Notes: generated from the sequence alone by a model not told the origin. A stretch of 64,000 nucleotides of DNA from Sinorhizobium sp. B11 (GCA_039725955.1 CP091034.1:1922001-1986000), one strand, 5' to 3'. Positions 19,713-28,628 are shown, counted from the first letter of the stretch. Translations and numbers: made by a program.

Positions 19713-20333
19713 CTATACGATCGAATAAGCCACCGAACCGAGCGCCACCGCGCCGAAGGCGATCAGCATGTAGCTTGTCGCTCGGCCGACCTTGGCCGTG
19801 AAATCGGTCGAGAGCCGGTCTCTTGCGAGGCTGACGGCGCCGCTCAGGCAGAACCACCAGAGCAGAGATCCCATGAAGACGCCCGAGACGATCATTGCCG
19901 AACTGAACCGGCGCGTCTCCTCCGTCAGGCCGAGGCCGGCAAACAGTGCGCCAAACGAGAGGATCGTTGCCGGATTGGAAATGGTCAGCAGGAAGGTCGA
20001 GATGGTCGTATGCAGGAAGTCGGCCGCATTGATCTTTGCCGCCTTGATCTTTCCCTTGTTTTTCAGCCCCCGCCAGCCGAGCCAGAGCAGCATCAGGCCA
20101 CCCCCAAGCGCCAGCGGAACGGTGGCCATCGACATGGTCTCTGAGAAAACGGCAATCCCGGCGACAGCGACCAGCGCATAGCTTGCATCCCCGAGCGCAG
20201 TCCCTAGTCCGCCGGAAAAGCCATACCAGAACCCCTTCTCGAGGCTGCGGTTGATGCAGAGCGTTCCGATCGGCCCGAGCGGCGCAGTGATGATGACACC
20301 CAGGAGGGCGCCCTTGAGGAACAGGAGGAGCAT
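19713..20333 (-). CDS. LysE/RhtB-family amino acid exporter
   Basis: A 206-residue inner-membrane protein with about six helices and the LysE signature TAPLGPIGTLCINRSLEKGFWYGFSGGLGTALGD at residues 16-48. The second half contains LLTISNPATILSFGALFAGLG, also typical. The family exports amino acids or related metabolites; the substrate here is unknown. It is separated from the upstream sufA gene by a terminator and is probably its own transcription unit. Confidence 0.9.
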   Translation of the reverse strand: MLLLFLKGALLGVIITAPLGPIGTLCINRSLEKGFWYGFSGGLGTALGDASYALVAVAGIAVFSETMSMATVPLALGGGLMLLWLGWRGLKNKGKIKAAKINAADFLHTTISTFLLTISNPATILSFGALFAGLGLTEETRRFSSAMIVSGVFMGSLLWWFCLSGAVSLARDRLSTDFTAKVGRATSYMLIAFGAVALGSVAYSIV

Positions 20334-20387
20334 TGTCCGCTTCGTTTCTTCTTGGTCGCTTGTCGATCTCGGACAGGCTCGTCAAAA

Positions 20388-20414
20388 TCAAAAGGCCGCC
20401 AATTATGGCGGCCA
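20388..20414 (-). terminator. Terminator at the end of the suf operon
   Basis: On the minus strand GGCCGCC-ATAATT-GGCGGCC (stem at 20395-20414) is followed by TTTTGATTTT. It lies 25 bases after the sufA stop and before the LysE gene, so it ends the suf transcript. Confidence 0.85.
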
Positions 20415-20438
20415 TCAGGCAATTACAATGGAAAACTG

Positions 20439-20834
20439 TTAATGCTGAGCCGGAACCACGGCATCGCCGCGCGCGGCTAGGGCTGCGAGATCGGCGGGCT
20501 TCAGCTCTACAGATTCACCACACCCGCAGGCCGAGGTCTGATTTGGATTGGTAAAGATGAAGCCGGAGCGCAGTGTCGTCGTTTCAAAGCCGAGTTCGGT
20601 GCCGAGCAGGTAGAGAACGGCCGAAGGCTCGATCCAGACCCTGGCGCCGTCGCGCTCGATCAGGTCGTCCTTGGCATTGGGTTCTGTCACCATGTCGATG
20701 GTATATTCCATCCCGGCGCAGCCACCCTTCTTGATGCCGACGCGAATGCCTTTGGCATCCGGCCCGCCATTTTCGACGATCGCCTTCACGCGGTCCGCGG
20801 CGGCTGTCGTCATGCTCATTACTGCAAAGCCCAT
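20439..20834 (-). CDS. sufA: Fe-S cluster A-type carrier SufA
   Basis: A 131-residue HesB/IscA-fold protein that carries Fe-S clusters from the SufBCD scaffold to target enzymes. The three cluster cysteines are present: one in KKGGCAGMEYTIDMV and two in the C-terminal SACGCGESV. AAGGAGAT precedes the ATG. It is the last gene of the minus-strand suf operon, about 95 bases after sufT, and is followed by an intrinsic terminator. Confidence 0.94.
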   Translation of the reverse strand: MGFAVMSMTTAAADRVKAIVENGGPDAKGIRVGIKKGGCAGMEYTIDMVTEPNAKDDLIERDGARVWIEPSAVLYLLGTELGFETTTLRSGFIFTNPNQTSACGCGESVELKPADLAALAARGDAVVPAQH

Positions 20835-20929
20835 GGGCCAAATCTCCTTCCACGACCGGGGTCAAGATCCGGCGCTTCATGAATCAATGTAAGGCGATCA
20901 CCTTAAGCGATCAATACCACGGTACCGTA

Positions 20930-21304
20930 TCAGTACCAGCCAACCGCGACCTGCGCTTCTTCAGACATGCGGTCCGGCGTCCACGGTGGATCGAAGGTCA
21001 TGGCAACCTCGACGCCCGAAACACCTTCGACTGCGCCCACGGCATTTTCCACCCAGCCCGGCATCTCACCGGCAACCGGGCAGCCCGGAGCCGTCAGCGT
21101 CATCATGATCTTCACCATGCGGTCGTCTTCGATGTCGATCTTGTAAATGAGACCGAGCTCGAAAATGTCTGCCGGAATTTCCGGGTCGTAAACGGTCTTG
21201 AGAGCGCCGATCACGTCCTCGCTGAGCCGCGCCAGTTCCGCTTCCGGAATGCTGGAATGCACGATGCCCTCGCGCACGTCGATCTTTTCTTCATCCAGGC
21301 TCAT
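20930..21304 (-). CDS. sufT: SufT / MIP18-family Fe-S assembly factor (DUF59)
   Basis: A 124-residue MIP18/DUF59 protein, found in many suf operons as SufT and involved in Fe-S maturation. The family core is TVYDPEIPADIFELGLIYKIDIEDD and the conserved MTLTAPGCPVAGEMPGWV with its single cysteine. It ends WTPDRMSEEAQ, also typical. I chose ATG 21304, ten bases after sufS; the open frame reaches 21400 inside sufS without similarity. Confidence 0.93.
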   Translation of the reverse strand: MSLDEEKIDVREGIVHSSIPEAELARLSEDVIGALKTVYDPEIPADIFELGLIYKIDIEDDRMVKIMMTLTAPGCPVAGEMPGWVENAVGAVEGVSGVEVAMTFDPPWTPDRMSEEAQVAVGWY

Positions 21305-21314
21305 GGCTTCTTCC

Positions 21315-22556
21315 TCAAGCAAAAAACTTGCGCGCATAGTCGAGCGCATCTGCAAGCGCATCCACCTCGGCGCGGGTATTATACATGCCGAAGGATGCAC
21401 GGCATGTGGAGGTCACGCCGAAGCGTTTCAAGAGCGGCATGGCGCAATGCGTGCCCGCGCGCACGGCAACACCCTGGCGGTCGATTACCATCGAGACGTC
21501 ATGGGCGTGGATGCCTGCAAGCTCGAAGGAGAAGATCGCGCCCTTGCCCGGGGCATTGCCGAAAACGCGCAGCGAATTGACTGCCTTCAGCCGCTCTTCC
21601 GCATAGGCCGTCAAATCAGCCTCGTGGGCTGCGATATTCTCGCGGCCGATCTTGTCCATGTAGTCGAGCGCATAGCCGAGCCCGATCGCCTGCACGATCG
21701 GCGGGGTGCCGGCTTCGAAGCGATGCGGCGGATCGTTGTAGGTGACGATGTCTTCGCTGACTTCGAAGATCATCTCGCCGCCGCCCTGGAACGGCCGCAT
21801 CTCCTTCAGCCGGTCCTTCTTGCCATAGAGCACGCCAATGCCGGAGGGGCCATAGAGCTTGTGGCCGGTCATGACATACCAGTCGCAATCGATATCCTGC
21901 ACGTCGACGGGCAGATGCACGGCACCCTGCGAACCGTCGATCAGCACCGGAATGCCACGCTCATGGGCGATGCGGCAAACTTCCTTGACCGGGACGATGG
22001 TGCCGAGCGCATTCGACATATGGGTGATCGCGACGAGCTTGGTCTTGTCGGTCAGGCTCTTTTCGAAATCCTCGATATGGAAGGCGCCCTCATCGTCGAC
22101 AGGCACCCAGACGAGCTTGGCGCCCTGCCTCTCCCGAATGAAATGCCAGGGCACGATATTGGAGTGATGCTCCATGATCGTCAGCACGATCTCGTCGCCC
22201 TCGCCGATCTTGGGCATGCCCCAGCCGTAGGCGACGGTATTGATCGCCTCGGTCGAGTTCTTGGTGAAGACGATATCGTCTACAGAAGGCGCATTCAGGA
22301 AGCGGCGAACCTTTTCGCGCGCCGCTTCATAGGCTTCCGTTGCCGCATTGGAAAGGTAATGCAGGCCGCGATGCACATTGGCATATTCGTGGCTGTAGGC
22401 ATGCGAGATCGCGTCGATCACCGCCTGCGGCTTCTGCGCGGAGGCGCCGTTGTCCAGATAGACCAGCGGCTTGCCATGCACCTTCTCCGCAAGGATCGGG
22501 AAATCCCTGCGGATGGCTTCGACATCATAGGCTGTTGCCGGTACGATCTTGTCCAT
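21315..22556 (-). CDS. sufS: Cysteine desulfurase SufS
   Basis: A 413-residue class V, PLP-dependent enzyme that removes sulfur from cysteine for Fe-S clusters. PLP lysine: TGHKLYGPSGIGVLYGK. Catalytic cysteine: RAGTHCAMPLL (residue about 363), in the short loop typical of the SufS (type II) group. The N-terminal DFPILAEKVHGKPLVYLDNGASAQKP is also diagnostic. It lies between sufD and sufT. No SufE gene is in the window. A second desulfurase of the NifS/IscS type opens the operon. Confidence 0.95.
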   Translation of the reverse strand: MDKIVPATAYDVEAIRRDFPILAEKVHGKPLVYLDNGASAQKPQAVIDAISHAYSHEYANVHRGLHYLSNAATEAYEAAREKVRRFLNAPSVDDIVFTKNSTEAINTVAYGWGMPKIGEGDEIVLTIMEHHSNIVPWHFIRERQGAKLVWVPVDDEGAFHIEDFEKSLTDKTKLVAITHMSNALGTIVPVKEVCRIAHERGIPVLIDGSQGAVHLPVDVQDIDCDWYVMTGHKLYGPSGIGVLYGKKDRLKEMRPFQGGGEMIFEVSEDIVTYNDPPHRFEAGTPPIVQAIGLGYALDYMDKIGRENIAAHEADLTAYAEERLKAVNSLRVFGNAPGKGAIFSFELAGIHAHDVSMVIDRQGVAVRAGTHCAMPLLKRFGVTSTCRASFGMYNTRAEVDALADALDYARKFFA

Positions 22557-22568
22557 GGCGTTTTCCGA

Positions 22569-23843
22569 TCAGGCGTGCTTTTCCAGCCAGGCCGAGATGA
22601 CGCCTTCCAGCGCCTCGACCAGGGCTTCGTCTTCCAGTTCCTCGACAATCTCGGCAACGAAGGCGTTGACCAGCATGGCGCGCGCCTTGTTCTCCGGGAT
22701 GCCGCGAGCCATCAGATAGTAGAGATGGTTGTGGTCGATATCGGCAACCGTCGCGCCGTGGCCGCACTGAACGTCGTCGGCGAAGATTTCGAGCTCGGGC
22801 TTGACCGAGAACTCGGCATCATCGGACATCAAGAGCGTGTTGCAGGCCATCTTGGCATCGGTCTTCTGGGCATCGGGTGCAACCCGGATCATGCCCTGAA
22901 AGACACCCTTGGCGCGGTCGAAAACGACGTTGCGGATGACTTCCGTCGAGCCGGTATGCGGCACGTTGTGGCCGAGAACCATCGTCACGTCGGTATGCGT
23001 GTCGCCGCCGAGCAGGTTGATGCCGCGCAGCGTCAGATCGGCGCCCTCGCCGCTCACCTTGATGTTCAGTTCCTGGCGCACAAGCCTGCCGCCGGCATTG
23101 ATGACGAAGAGCTTCAGCTTTGCGTCAGGGCCGAGATCGACGCGGATCTGGCCAAGATGCGTATCCTCGGCGCCCTGCTGCTGCAGGATGATCCAGGTCA
23201 GCTCCGTGCCCTGCCCGACCGTGATCTCGCTGACATGCGACACAAGCGCGGCATTGTCGGTCACCGACTGGTGACGCTCGATGACGACACCCTTTACATT
23301 GGCGCCGAAGGCGACCGGCAGGCGGGTATGGATGTCACCACCCGCATGGATGAACTGGATTTCCAGCGGCTCTTCCAGCTCGGTACCATCAGGTACCTCA
23401 ATCGCATAGCCGTCCTTGACGAAGCTGCCATTGACACGGCCGACAGCATCGTCATTGCCAAGCGCGTCGAGGCCGGCAGCGGCAGAACCGTCGATCAGTT
23501 TTTCGGAATAGGGAAAAACCTGTAGATCGCCAGCCGAAGCCTTGTTGGCGGCCTTGCCCTGGATGACGGACAGAACCGGAGACCCTTCGACAAGCGGCTG
23601 CAGCGATTCCGAACCGGTGTCACCCGCCTGGACCGGAACATTACGCAAGAGGTTCTTGAGGTCGGTATAGTGCCAGGCCTCGATACGGCGCGTCGGCAGG
23701 CCCTGCTTCTTCAGGTCGTCGAGCAGCCGGTCACGCAGCGCGGTGACCGCGCCGTTACCCGGCAATTCGCCGATCTTCTCGTTGAAGGCTTCGATCAGCG
23801 CCGATTCGGCCGCGGTCAGGCGGCTCGTCGTTTGCATATTCAT
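22569..23843 (-). CDS. sufD: Fe-S scaffold subunit SufD
   Basis: A 424-residue partner of SufB in the SufBC2D scaffold. The C-terminal beta-helix carries the family motif EIFADDVQCGHGATVADIDHNHLYYLMARGIPE, and RRIEAWHYTDLKNLL lies near the N-terminus. ATG 23843 has AAAGGA upstream; other in-frame ATGs at 23837 and 23864 are alternatives. It follows sufC closely and precedes sufS by 12 bases, in the conserved order B-C-D-S. Confidence 0.94.
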   Translation of the reverse strand: MNMQTTSRLTAAESALIEAFNEKIGELPGNGAVTALRDRLLDDLKKQGLPTRRIEAWHYTDLKNLLRNVPVQAGDTGSESLQPLVEGSPVLSVIQGKAANKASAGDLQVFPYSEKLIDGSAAAGLDALGNDDAVGRVNGSFVKDGYAIEVPDGTELEEPLEIQFIHAGGDIHTRLPVAFGANVKGVVIERHQSVTDNAALVSHVSEITVGQGTELTWIILQQQGAEDTHLGQIRVDLGPDAKLKLFVINAGGRLVRQELNIKVSGEGADLTLRGINLLGGDTHTDVTMVLGHNVPHTGSTEVIRNVVFDRAKGVFQGMIRVAPDAQKTDAKMACNTLLMSDDAEFSVKPELEIFADDVQCGHGATVADIDHNHLYYLMARGIPENKARAMLVNAFVAEIVEELEDEALVEALEGVISAWLEKHA

Positions 23844-23866
23844 GGACGTCGTCCTTTCCGCCACGC

Positions 23867-24622
23867 TCAGGCTGCGGCGCCGATGATATCGGCGTAACCG
23901 TTGGCTTCCAGCTCATGAGCGAGCGTCTTGTCGCCGGACTTGATGACCTGGCCCTTGTAAAGAACGTGGACCGTATCGGGCACGATGTAATCGAGCAGGC
24001 GCTGGTAGTGGGTGATGACGATAACGGCACGGTCGGGCGAGCGCAGCGCGTTGACGCCGTCGGCAACGATCTTCAGCGCGTCGATGTCGAGGCCGGAATC
24101 GGTTTCGTCGAGCACGCACAGCTGCGGTTCGAGCAGCGCCATCTGCAGGATCTCGGCGCGCTTCTTTTCACCGCCGGAGAAGCCGACGTTCAGCGGGCGC
24201 TTCAGCATGTCGGTGTTGATCTGCAGCTTGGCGGCAGCGTCCTTGACGCGGCGCATGAAATCGGGCGTCGTCAGCTCGTCTTCACCGCGCGCCTTGCGCT
24301 GCTCGTTCATCGCAACCTTCAGGAACTGCATGGTGGCGACACCGGGGATTTCGACCGGGTATTGGAAAGCGAGGAAGATGCCCTTGGCCGCACGCTCGGC
24401 CGGATCGAGCTCGAGAATGCTCTCGCCATTATAAAGGATGTCGCCCTCGGTCACTTCATAATCTTCACGACCGGACAGCACATAGGAGAGCGTCGACTTG
24501 CCGGAGCCGTTCGGGCCCATGATGGCGGCAACTTCGCCAGCCTTCACGGTCAGGTTCAGGCCACGGATGATCTCGGTGCCGTCTTCGGCGATGCGGGCAT
24601 GAAGGTTCTTGATTTCAAGCAT
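23867..24622 (-). CDS. sufC: Fe-S assembly ATPase SufC
   Basis: A 251-residue ABC-type ATPase that drives conformational change in SufBCD. Walker A is GPNGSGKSTLSYVL near residue 37, the signature is GFSGGEKKRAEILQM, and Walker B ends VLDETDSGLDIDAL with the D-E-T variant typical of SufC. I chose ATG 24622 (MLEIKNLHARI), the usual family start, with AGGA upstream. A 160-base gap to the 56-codon ORF separates it from sufB, unlike the tight spacing elsewhere. Confidence 0.95.
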   Translation of the reverse strand: MLEIKNLHARIAEDGTEIIRGLNLTVKAGEVAAIMGPNGSGKSTLSYVLSGREDYEVTEGDILYNGESILELDPAERAAKGIFLAFQYPVEIPGVATMQFLKVAMNEQRKARGEDELTTPDFMRRVKDAAAKLQINTDMLKRPLNVGFSGGEKKRAEILQMALLEPQLCVLDETDSGLDIDALKIVADGVNALRSPDRAVIVITHYQRLLDYIVPDTVHVLYKGQVIKSGDKTLAHELEANGYADIIGAAA

Positions 24623-24782
24623 CTTTGGTTCCTGCGTTTTGTCTGCGTAGCTCATCGGAGCCTCGCGTAATTTCTAAGGGCATTGACATGTTGTGCACGG
24701 CGCTACCGCCAAAAGAAACGAATGACACGGAAAATGGCGGCCGTTACGAGCGAAAGCCCCTCAAGATCCGGGCTATCCGCAA

Positions 24783-24953
24783 TCATCCCTCCCGGTTTTG
24801 CCATTTTTTCCATGCGCTGCCGGAGAAACACATAGGGTCGCCCCGGCGGCCTTTCCGTCTCGTATCTTTGCTCGCGGGGCCTATCTTCGACAGGATCTCC
24901 CCGCGCATATTCGTCAGGCGTTCAAGAATTCGCTTCTTGTCCGCCTCGCTCAT
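24783..24953 (-). CDS. 56-codon ORF coupled to sufB, function unknown
   Basis: A small ORF starts one base after the sufB stop (TGACATG) and ends 160 bases before sufC. The predicted product is very basic: MSEADKKRILERLTNMRGEI, then a Lys/Arg-rich centre and a C-terminus with FSGSAWKKWQNREG. It has one cysteine and no membrane segment. I do not recognise the family. The tight start-stop junction inside an operon is the main support. It could be a chance ORF, since no independent Shine-Dalgarno is evident beyond the end of sufB. Confidence 0.5.
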   Translation of the reverse strand: MSEADKKRILERLTNMRGEILSKIGPASKDTRRKGRRGDPMCFSGSAWKKWQNREG

Positions 24954-24954
24954 G

Positions 24955-26424
24955 TCAGCCGACCGAGCCTTCCAGCGAGATGCTGATCAGCTTCTGTGCC
25001 TCGACGGCGAATTCCATCGGCAGTTCCTGCAGGACTTCCTTGACGAAGCCGTTGACGATCAGCGCGATCGCCGCTTCGGTCGGAATGCCACGCTGCAGGC
25101 AGTAGAACAGCTGGTCTTCGGAGATCTTCGAGGTGGTTGCCTCATGCTCGAACTGTGCCGTCGAGTTCTTGGCCTCGATATAGGGCACCGTATGAGCACC
25201 GCACTTGTCGCCGATCAAGAGCGAGTCGCACTGCGTGAAGTTGCGGGCGTTCGATGCCTTGCGGTGAGCCGAAACCTGGCCGCGATAGGTGTTCTGCGAA
25301 ACGCCGGCAGCAATGCCCTTGGAGACGATGCGGCTCGACGTGTTCTTGCCGAGATGGATCATCTTGGTGCCGCTGTCGATCTGCTGATGGCCGTTGGAAA
25401 CGGCGATCGAATAGAACTCGCCTCTGGAGTCATCGCCGCGCAGGATGCAGGACGGATATTTCCAGGTGATGGCCGAACCGGTCTCGACCTGCGTCCAGGA
25501 GATTTTCGAACGGTCGCCACGGCAATCGCCGCGCTTGGTGACGAAGTTGTAGATGCCGCCCTTGCCGTCCTTGTCGCCCGGATACCAGTTCTGGACGGTC
25601 GAATACTTGATCTCGGCATCATCAAGCGCAACAAGCTCGACCACGGCGGCATGCAGCTGGTTTTCATCGCGCTGCGGTGCTGTGCAGCCTTCGAGGTAGG
25701 AGACGTAGGCGCCTTCCTCGGCGATGATCAGCGTGCGCTCGAACTGGCCGGTATTCTTCTCGTTGATGCGGAAATAGGTGGAAAGCTCCATCGGGCATCG
25801 CACGCCTTTCGGCACGAAGACGAAGGAGCCGTCGGTGAAGACAGCCGAGTTCAGCGTCGCATAATAGTTGTCGGTCGTCGGAACGACGGAGCCGAGATAT
25901 TTCTGCACGAGATCCGGATGCTCGCGGATGGCTTCAGAGATCGACATGAAGATCACGCCGGCCTTCTTCAGCTCTTCCTTGAAGGTCGTCACGACCGAGA
26001 CGGAATCGAACACAGCATCGACGGCGATCTTCGGCCTCTCGACGCCGGCGAGGATCTCCTGTTCCTTCAGCGGAATGCCGAGCTTCTCATAGACCTTGAG
26101 AATTTCAGGATCGACTTCGTCCAGCGACTTCGGGCCTGGCGTGCTCTTCGGCGCCGCGTAGTAGTGGATCGCGTTGAAATCGATCTTCGGATAGTCGACG
26201 CGCGCCCAGGTGGGCTCTTCCATCGTCAGCCAGCGCTTGTAGGCTTCGAGACGCCATTCGAGCATCCATTCCGGCTCCTGCTTCTTGGAGGAGATCAACC
26301 GGATGATGTCTTCGGAAAGGCCCTTGGGTGCCTTGTCCATTTCGATGACGGTTTCGAAGCCGTATTTGTACTGGTCCACGTCGATCTGGCGGACGCGATC
26401 GACTGTTTCCTGGACAGCAGGCAT
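24955..26424 (-). CDS. sufB: Fe-S scaffold subunit SufB
   Basis: A 489-residue core scaffold on which clusters are assembled with SufC and SufD. Family blocks include the N-terminal DQYKYGFETVIEMDKAPKGL, the central SYLEGCTAPQRDENQLHAAVVEL with its conserved cysteine, and the C-terminal EHEATTSKISEDQLFYCLQRGI. ATG 26424 has GGAGAG upstream, better than the ATG at 26436. About 144 bases separate it from the upstream desulfurase gene; that stretch holds two small hairpins but no gene. Confidence 0.96.
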   Translation of the reverse strand: MPAVQETVDRVRQIDVDQYKYGFETVIEMDKAPKGLSEDIIRLISSKKQEPEWMLEWRLEAYKRWLTMEEPTWARVDYPKIDFNAIHYYAAPKSTPGPKSLDEVDPEILKVYEKLGIPLKEQEILAGVERPKIAVDAVFDSVSVVTTFKEELKKAGVIFMSISEAIREHPDLVQKYLGSVVPTTDNYYATLNSAVFTDGSFVFVPKGVRCPMELSTYFRINEKNTGQFERTLIIAEEGAYVSYLEGCTAPQRDENQLHAAVVELVALDDAEIKYSTVQNWYPGDKDGKGGIYNFVTKRGDCRGDRSKISWTQVETGSAITWKYPSCILRGDDSRGEFYSIAVSNGHQQIDSGTKMIHLGKNTSSRIVSKGIAAGVSQNTYRGQVSAHRKASNARNFTQCDSLLIGDKCGAHTVPYIEAKNSTAQFEHEATTSKISEDQLFYCLQRGIPTEAAIALIVNGFVKEVLQELPMEFAVEAQKLISISLEGSVG

Positions 26425-26568
26425 GTCACTCTCCAATCTCGCCGGAGAAAAGGTCCGGCAGCTTGTCAGTGGGGCTATTTTTCTTTGCCCCTGATGTAAG
26501 TGGCCAAAAGGGACTTTTCAGCCCTGATGGCAAGTAGAAATTTGCGTTTCCGCAAGATTGTGAGGCAT

Positions 26569-27735
26569 TCAGGCTGCCTCGCCCGCCAGCTTTCGCCGGG
26601 AGGCAATTTTCGCAAAGGCGGCAATCGCCCGATCCACGTCGTCTTCCGTCGTCGAAAAGCCGAGCGATATGCGCAAGGCCCCGAGCTTCGGATCGCGGCC
26701 CATCGCCGTCAGCACATGGCTTTCGCCGACCCTGCCGGAGGAGCAGGCAGACCCCGCCGAAAGCGCCACCCCTTCGAGATCGAAGGCGATCTGGCCGGTC
26801 TCTGCCTTCATGGAGGGAAGCGTGAAGAAGATGGTGTTGGCAACGCGCGGACCGTCCGCGCCGTGGATGATGACATCGGGCGCGGCAGCACGCATGCCGG
26901 CTTCCAGCCGGTTTCGCAACGCTGCAATTGCCGCATTCCGTTCCTCAAGGTTCTGCAGGGCGGCGTCTGCCGCGGCGCCAAAGCCGATCAGCGCCAGTGA
27001 ATTCTGTGTCCCCGAGCGGTGACCCTTCTCCTGCCCGCCACCACGGATCAGTGCCTTCGGCATCAGCGCCTCGCCGCGGGCAATCAGTGCGCCGGCACCC
27101 TTCGGGCCGCCGATCTTGTGGGAGGATATGATCATGAAATCCGCGCCGATCCGTTCGATCTCTATCGGCAGACGGCCGGCCGCCTGAACGGCATCGACGA
27201 CGAAGAGCCCGCCATGGGCGCGCACGATCCTGCCCGCCTCCTCGACCGGCTGGACAATGCCCGTCTCGTTGTTGACGAACATGATCGCCACCATCGGCAG
27301 GCCGCTCGCCTTGTCGTGAGCGTCGAGAAGAGCGGCCAGCGCCTTCAGATCGACGATGCCGGCGTCGGTGACCGGAATTTCCGTCGTTTTTTCTTTCGGG
27401 AAGCGTCCGCCTTCGCGCACGGCCAGATGCTCGACGGCCGAATGGTAGAGACGGCCGAGCTTCAGCGGCGTGCGGCCCATGCTGAATTCCGGCGTCAGGA
27501 CCATATTGGCGGCTTCGGTTGCACCGCTCGTAAAGATCACATTGGCGGAATCAGTGCCTGACAAAAGCGCGATCTTGCGGCGTGCGCCCTCGATGGCGGC
27601 ACGCGCAGCGCGGCCTTCGCCGTGCACGGAATTGGGATTGCCGAAGACATCCACGGCGCGCATGACCGCGTCACGCGCAGCAGGGTGCATCGGCGATGTT
27701 GCGTTCCAATCGAGATAAAGGCGTGGCGGCGCCAT
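26569..27735 (-). CDS. Cysteine desulfurase, NifS/IscS type (first gene of suf operon)
   Basis: A 388-residue class V PLP enzyme of the type I (NifS/IscS) group. It has the PLP lysine in ISSHKIGGPKGAGAL and the catalytic cysteine in the long-loop motif SAGSACSSGRVGESHVL. The start MAPPRLYLDWNATSP is the usual family N-terminus; the frame extends to 27783 without similarity. It is the first gene behind the iron-responsive promoter at 27850-27899 and corresponds to the desulfurase called SufS2 in Agrobacterium-type suf operons. The operon thus encodes two different desulfurases. Confidence 0.92.
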   Translation of the reverse strand: MAPPRLYLDWNATSPMHPAARDAVMRAVDVFGNPNSVHGEGRAARAAIEGARRKIALLSGTDSANVIFTSGATEAANMVLTPEFSMGRTPLKLGRLYHSAVEHLAVREGGRFPKEKTTEIPVTDAGIVDLKALAALLDAHDKASGLPMVAIMFVNNETGIVQPVEEAGRIVRAHGGLFVVDAVQAAGRLPIEIERIGADFMIISSHKIGGPKGAGALIARGEALMPKALIRGGGQEKGHRSGTQNSLALIGFGAAADAALQNLEERNAAIAALRNRLEAGMRAAAPDVIIHGADGPRVANTIFFTLPSMKAETGQIAFDLEGVALSAGSACSSGRVGESHVLTAMGRDPKLGALRISLGFSTTEDDVDRAIAAFAKIASRRKLAGEAA

Positions 27736-27849
27736 TGTCTTCGGTCCTGCGCTTGACGAGCTTGCTCGGGCGCGGCGGTGCATTTTTCTTGAAATTTCCG
27801 CCGGGCTTGCCGTATGACACGTTCCACGCTGCGTGGATCGCCATGCAAG

Positions 27850-27866
27850 TTTCGAATTGTTCTAAA
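27850..27866 (-). promoter_or_regulatory. Irr-type iron control element (ICE) upstream of suf operon
   Basis: TTTCGAA-TTG-TTCTAAA matches the ICE consensus TTTAGAA-N3-TTCTAAA with one mismatch. A further half-site TTTAGAA lies at 27873-27879. It sits around the predicted transcription start of the suf operon, a position suited to repression by the haem-responsive regulator Irr. The regulator gene is not in the window. Confidence 0.7.
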
Positions 27867-27870
27867 CTGC

Positions 27871-27899
27871 GTTTTAGAAAAGCTGACAACCGTCGTCAA
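27871..27899 (-). promoter_or_regulatory. Predicted suf operon promoter
   Basis: On the minus strand TTGACG (27899-27894), a 17-base spacer and TAAAAC (27876-27871) form a plausible sigma-70-type promoter. The -35 overlaps the RirA-like box and the start region overlaps the ICE. Confidence 0.55.
27884..27898 (-). promoter_or_regulatory. RirA-type iron-responsive (IRO) box
   Basis: TGA-N9-TCA (TGACAACCGTCGTCA) fits the IRO-box pattern bound by the Fe-S regulator RirA in Rhizobiaceae. It covers the -35 region of the predicted suf promoter, consistent with repression when iron is sufficient. Confidence 0.65.
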
Positions 27900-27950
27900 G
27901 TCATGTTGTCGCCAAACGTAGCGTGAACGCGAAATAAAACCGGAGTACCG

Positions 27951-28628
27951 ATGCCCGAAGTTATTTTCAACGGCCCAGCCGGCCGTCTTGAAGGCCGCTA
28001 CCAGCCCTCCAAGGAAAAAAGCGCACCGATCGCCGTCATTCTGCACCCGCACCCGCAGTTTGGTGGCACGATGAACAACCAGATCGTCTACCAGCTCTTC
28101 TACATGTTCCAGAAGCGCGGCTTTACGACACTGCGCTTCAATTTCCGGGGAATCGGCCGCAGCCAGGGCGAATTCGACCACGGTGCGGGCGAGCTCTCGG
28201 ATGCCGCCTCCGCCCTCGACTGGGTGCAGAGCCTGCATCCCGATTCGAAGACCTGTTGGGTCGCCGGTTATTCCTTCGGCTCCTGGATCGGCATGCAGCT
28301 TCTGATGCGCCGTCCGGAAATCGAAGGTTTCATGTCGATCGCGCCGCAGCCGAACACTTACGACTTCTCGTTCCTGGCACCCTGCCCCTCCTCCGGCCTG
28401 ATCATCAATGGCGAGGCGGACAAGGTGGCACCTGAAAAGGACGTCAATGGTCTCGTCGAGAAGCTGAAGACCCAGAAGGGTATTTTGATCACTCACCGCA
28501 CGGTGCCGGGCGCCAACCACTTCTTCAACGGCCAGGTCGATACGCTGATGGCCGAATGCGAGGATTACCTCGACCGCCGCCTGAATGGCGAACTCGTGCC
28601 GGAACCGGCCGCCAAGCGCATCAGGTAA
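27951..28628 (+). CDS. Alpha/beta hydrolase of the dienelactone-hydrolase-like type
   Basis: A 225-residue alpha/beta hydrolase. It shows the oxyanion segment VILHPHPQFGGTMNN, the RFNFRGIGRSQGEFDHGAGEL block, the nucleophile elbow VAGYSFGSWIG (serine near residue 105), an aspartate in INGEADKVAP and a histidine in PGANHFFNG. This is a widespread proteobacterial family of unknown substrate. It is divergent from the suf operon across the iron-box region, so it may share that regulation, but this is inference. Its end overlaps the converging GNAT gene by eight bases. Confidence 0.88.
   Translation: MPEVIFNGPAGRLEGRYQPSKEKSAPIAVILHPHPQFGGTMNNQIVYQLFYMFQKRGFTTLRFNFRGIGRSQGEFDHGAGELSDAASALDWVQSLHPDSKTCWVAGYSFGSWIGMQLLMRRPEIEGFMSIAPQPNTYDFSFLAPCPSSGLIINGEADKVAPEKDVNGLVEKLKTQKGILITHRTVPGANHFFNGQVDTLMAECEDYLDRRLNGELVPEPAAKRIR

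Noticed and set aside
21198..23525. A 775-codon plus-strand frame across sufS and sufD
   Set aside because: Antisense to well-supported suf genes, with shadow-type composition rich in His, Arg and Asp.
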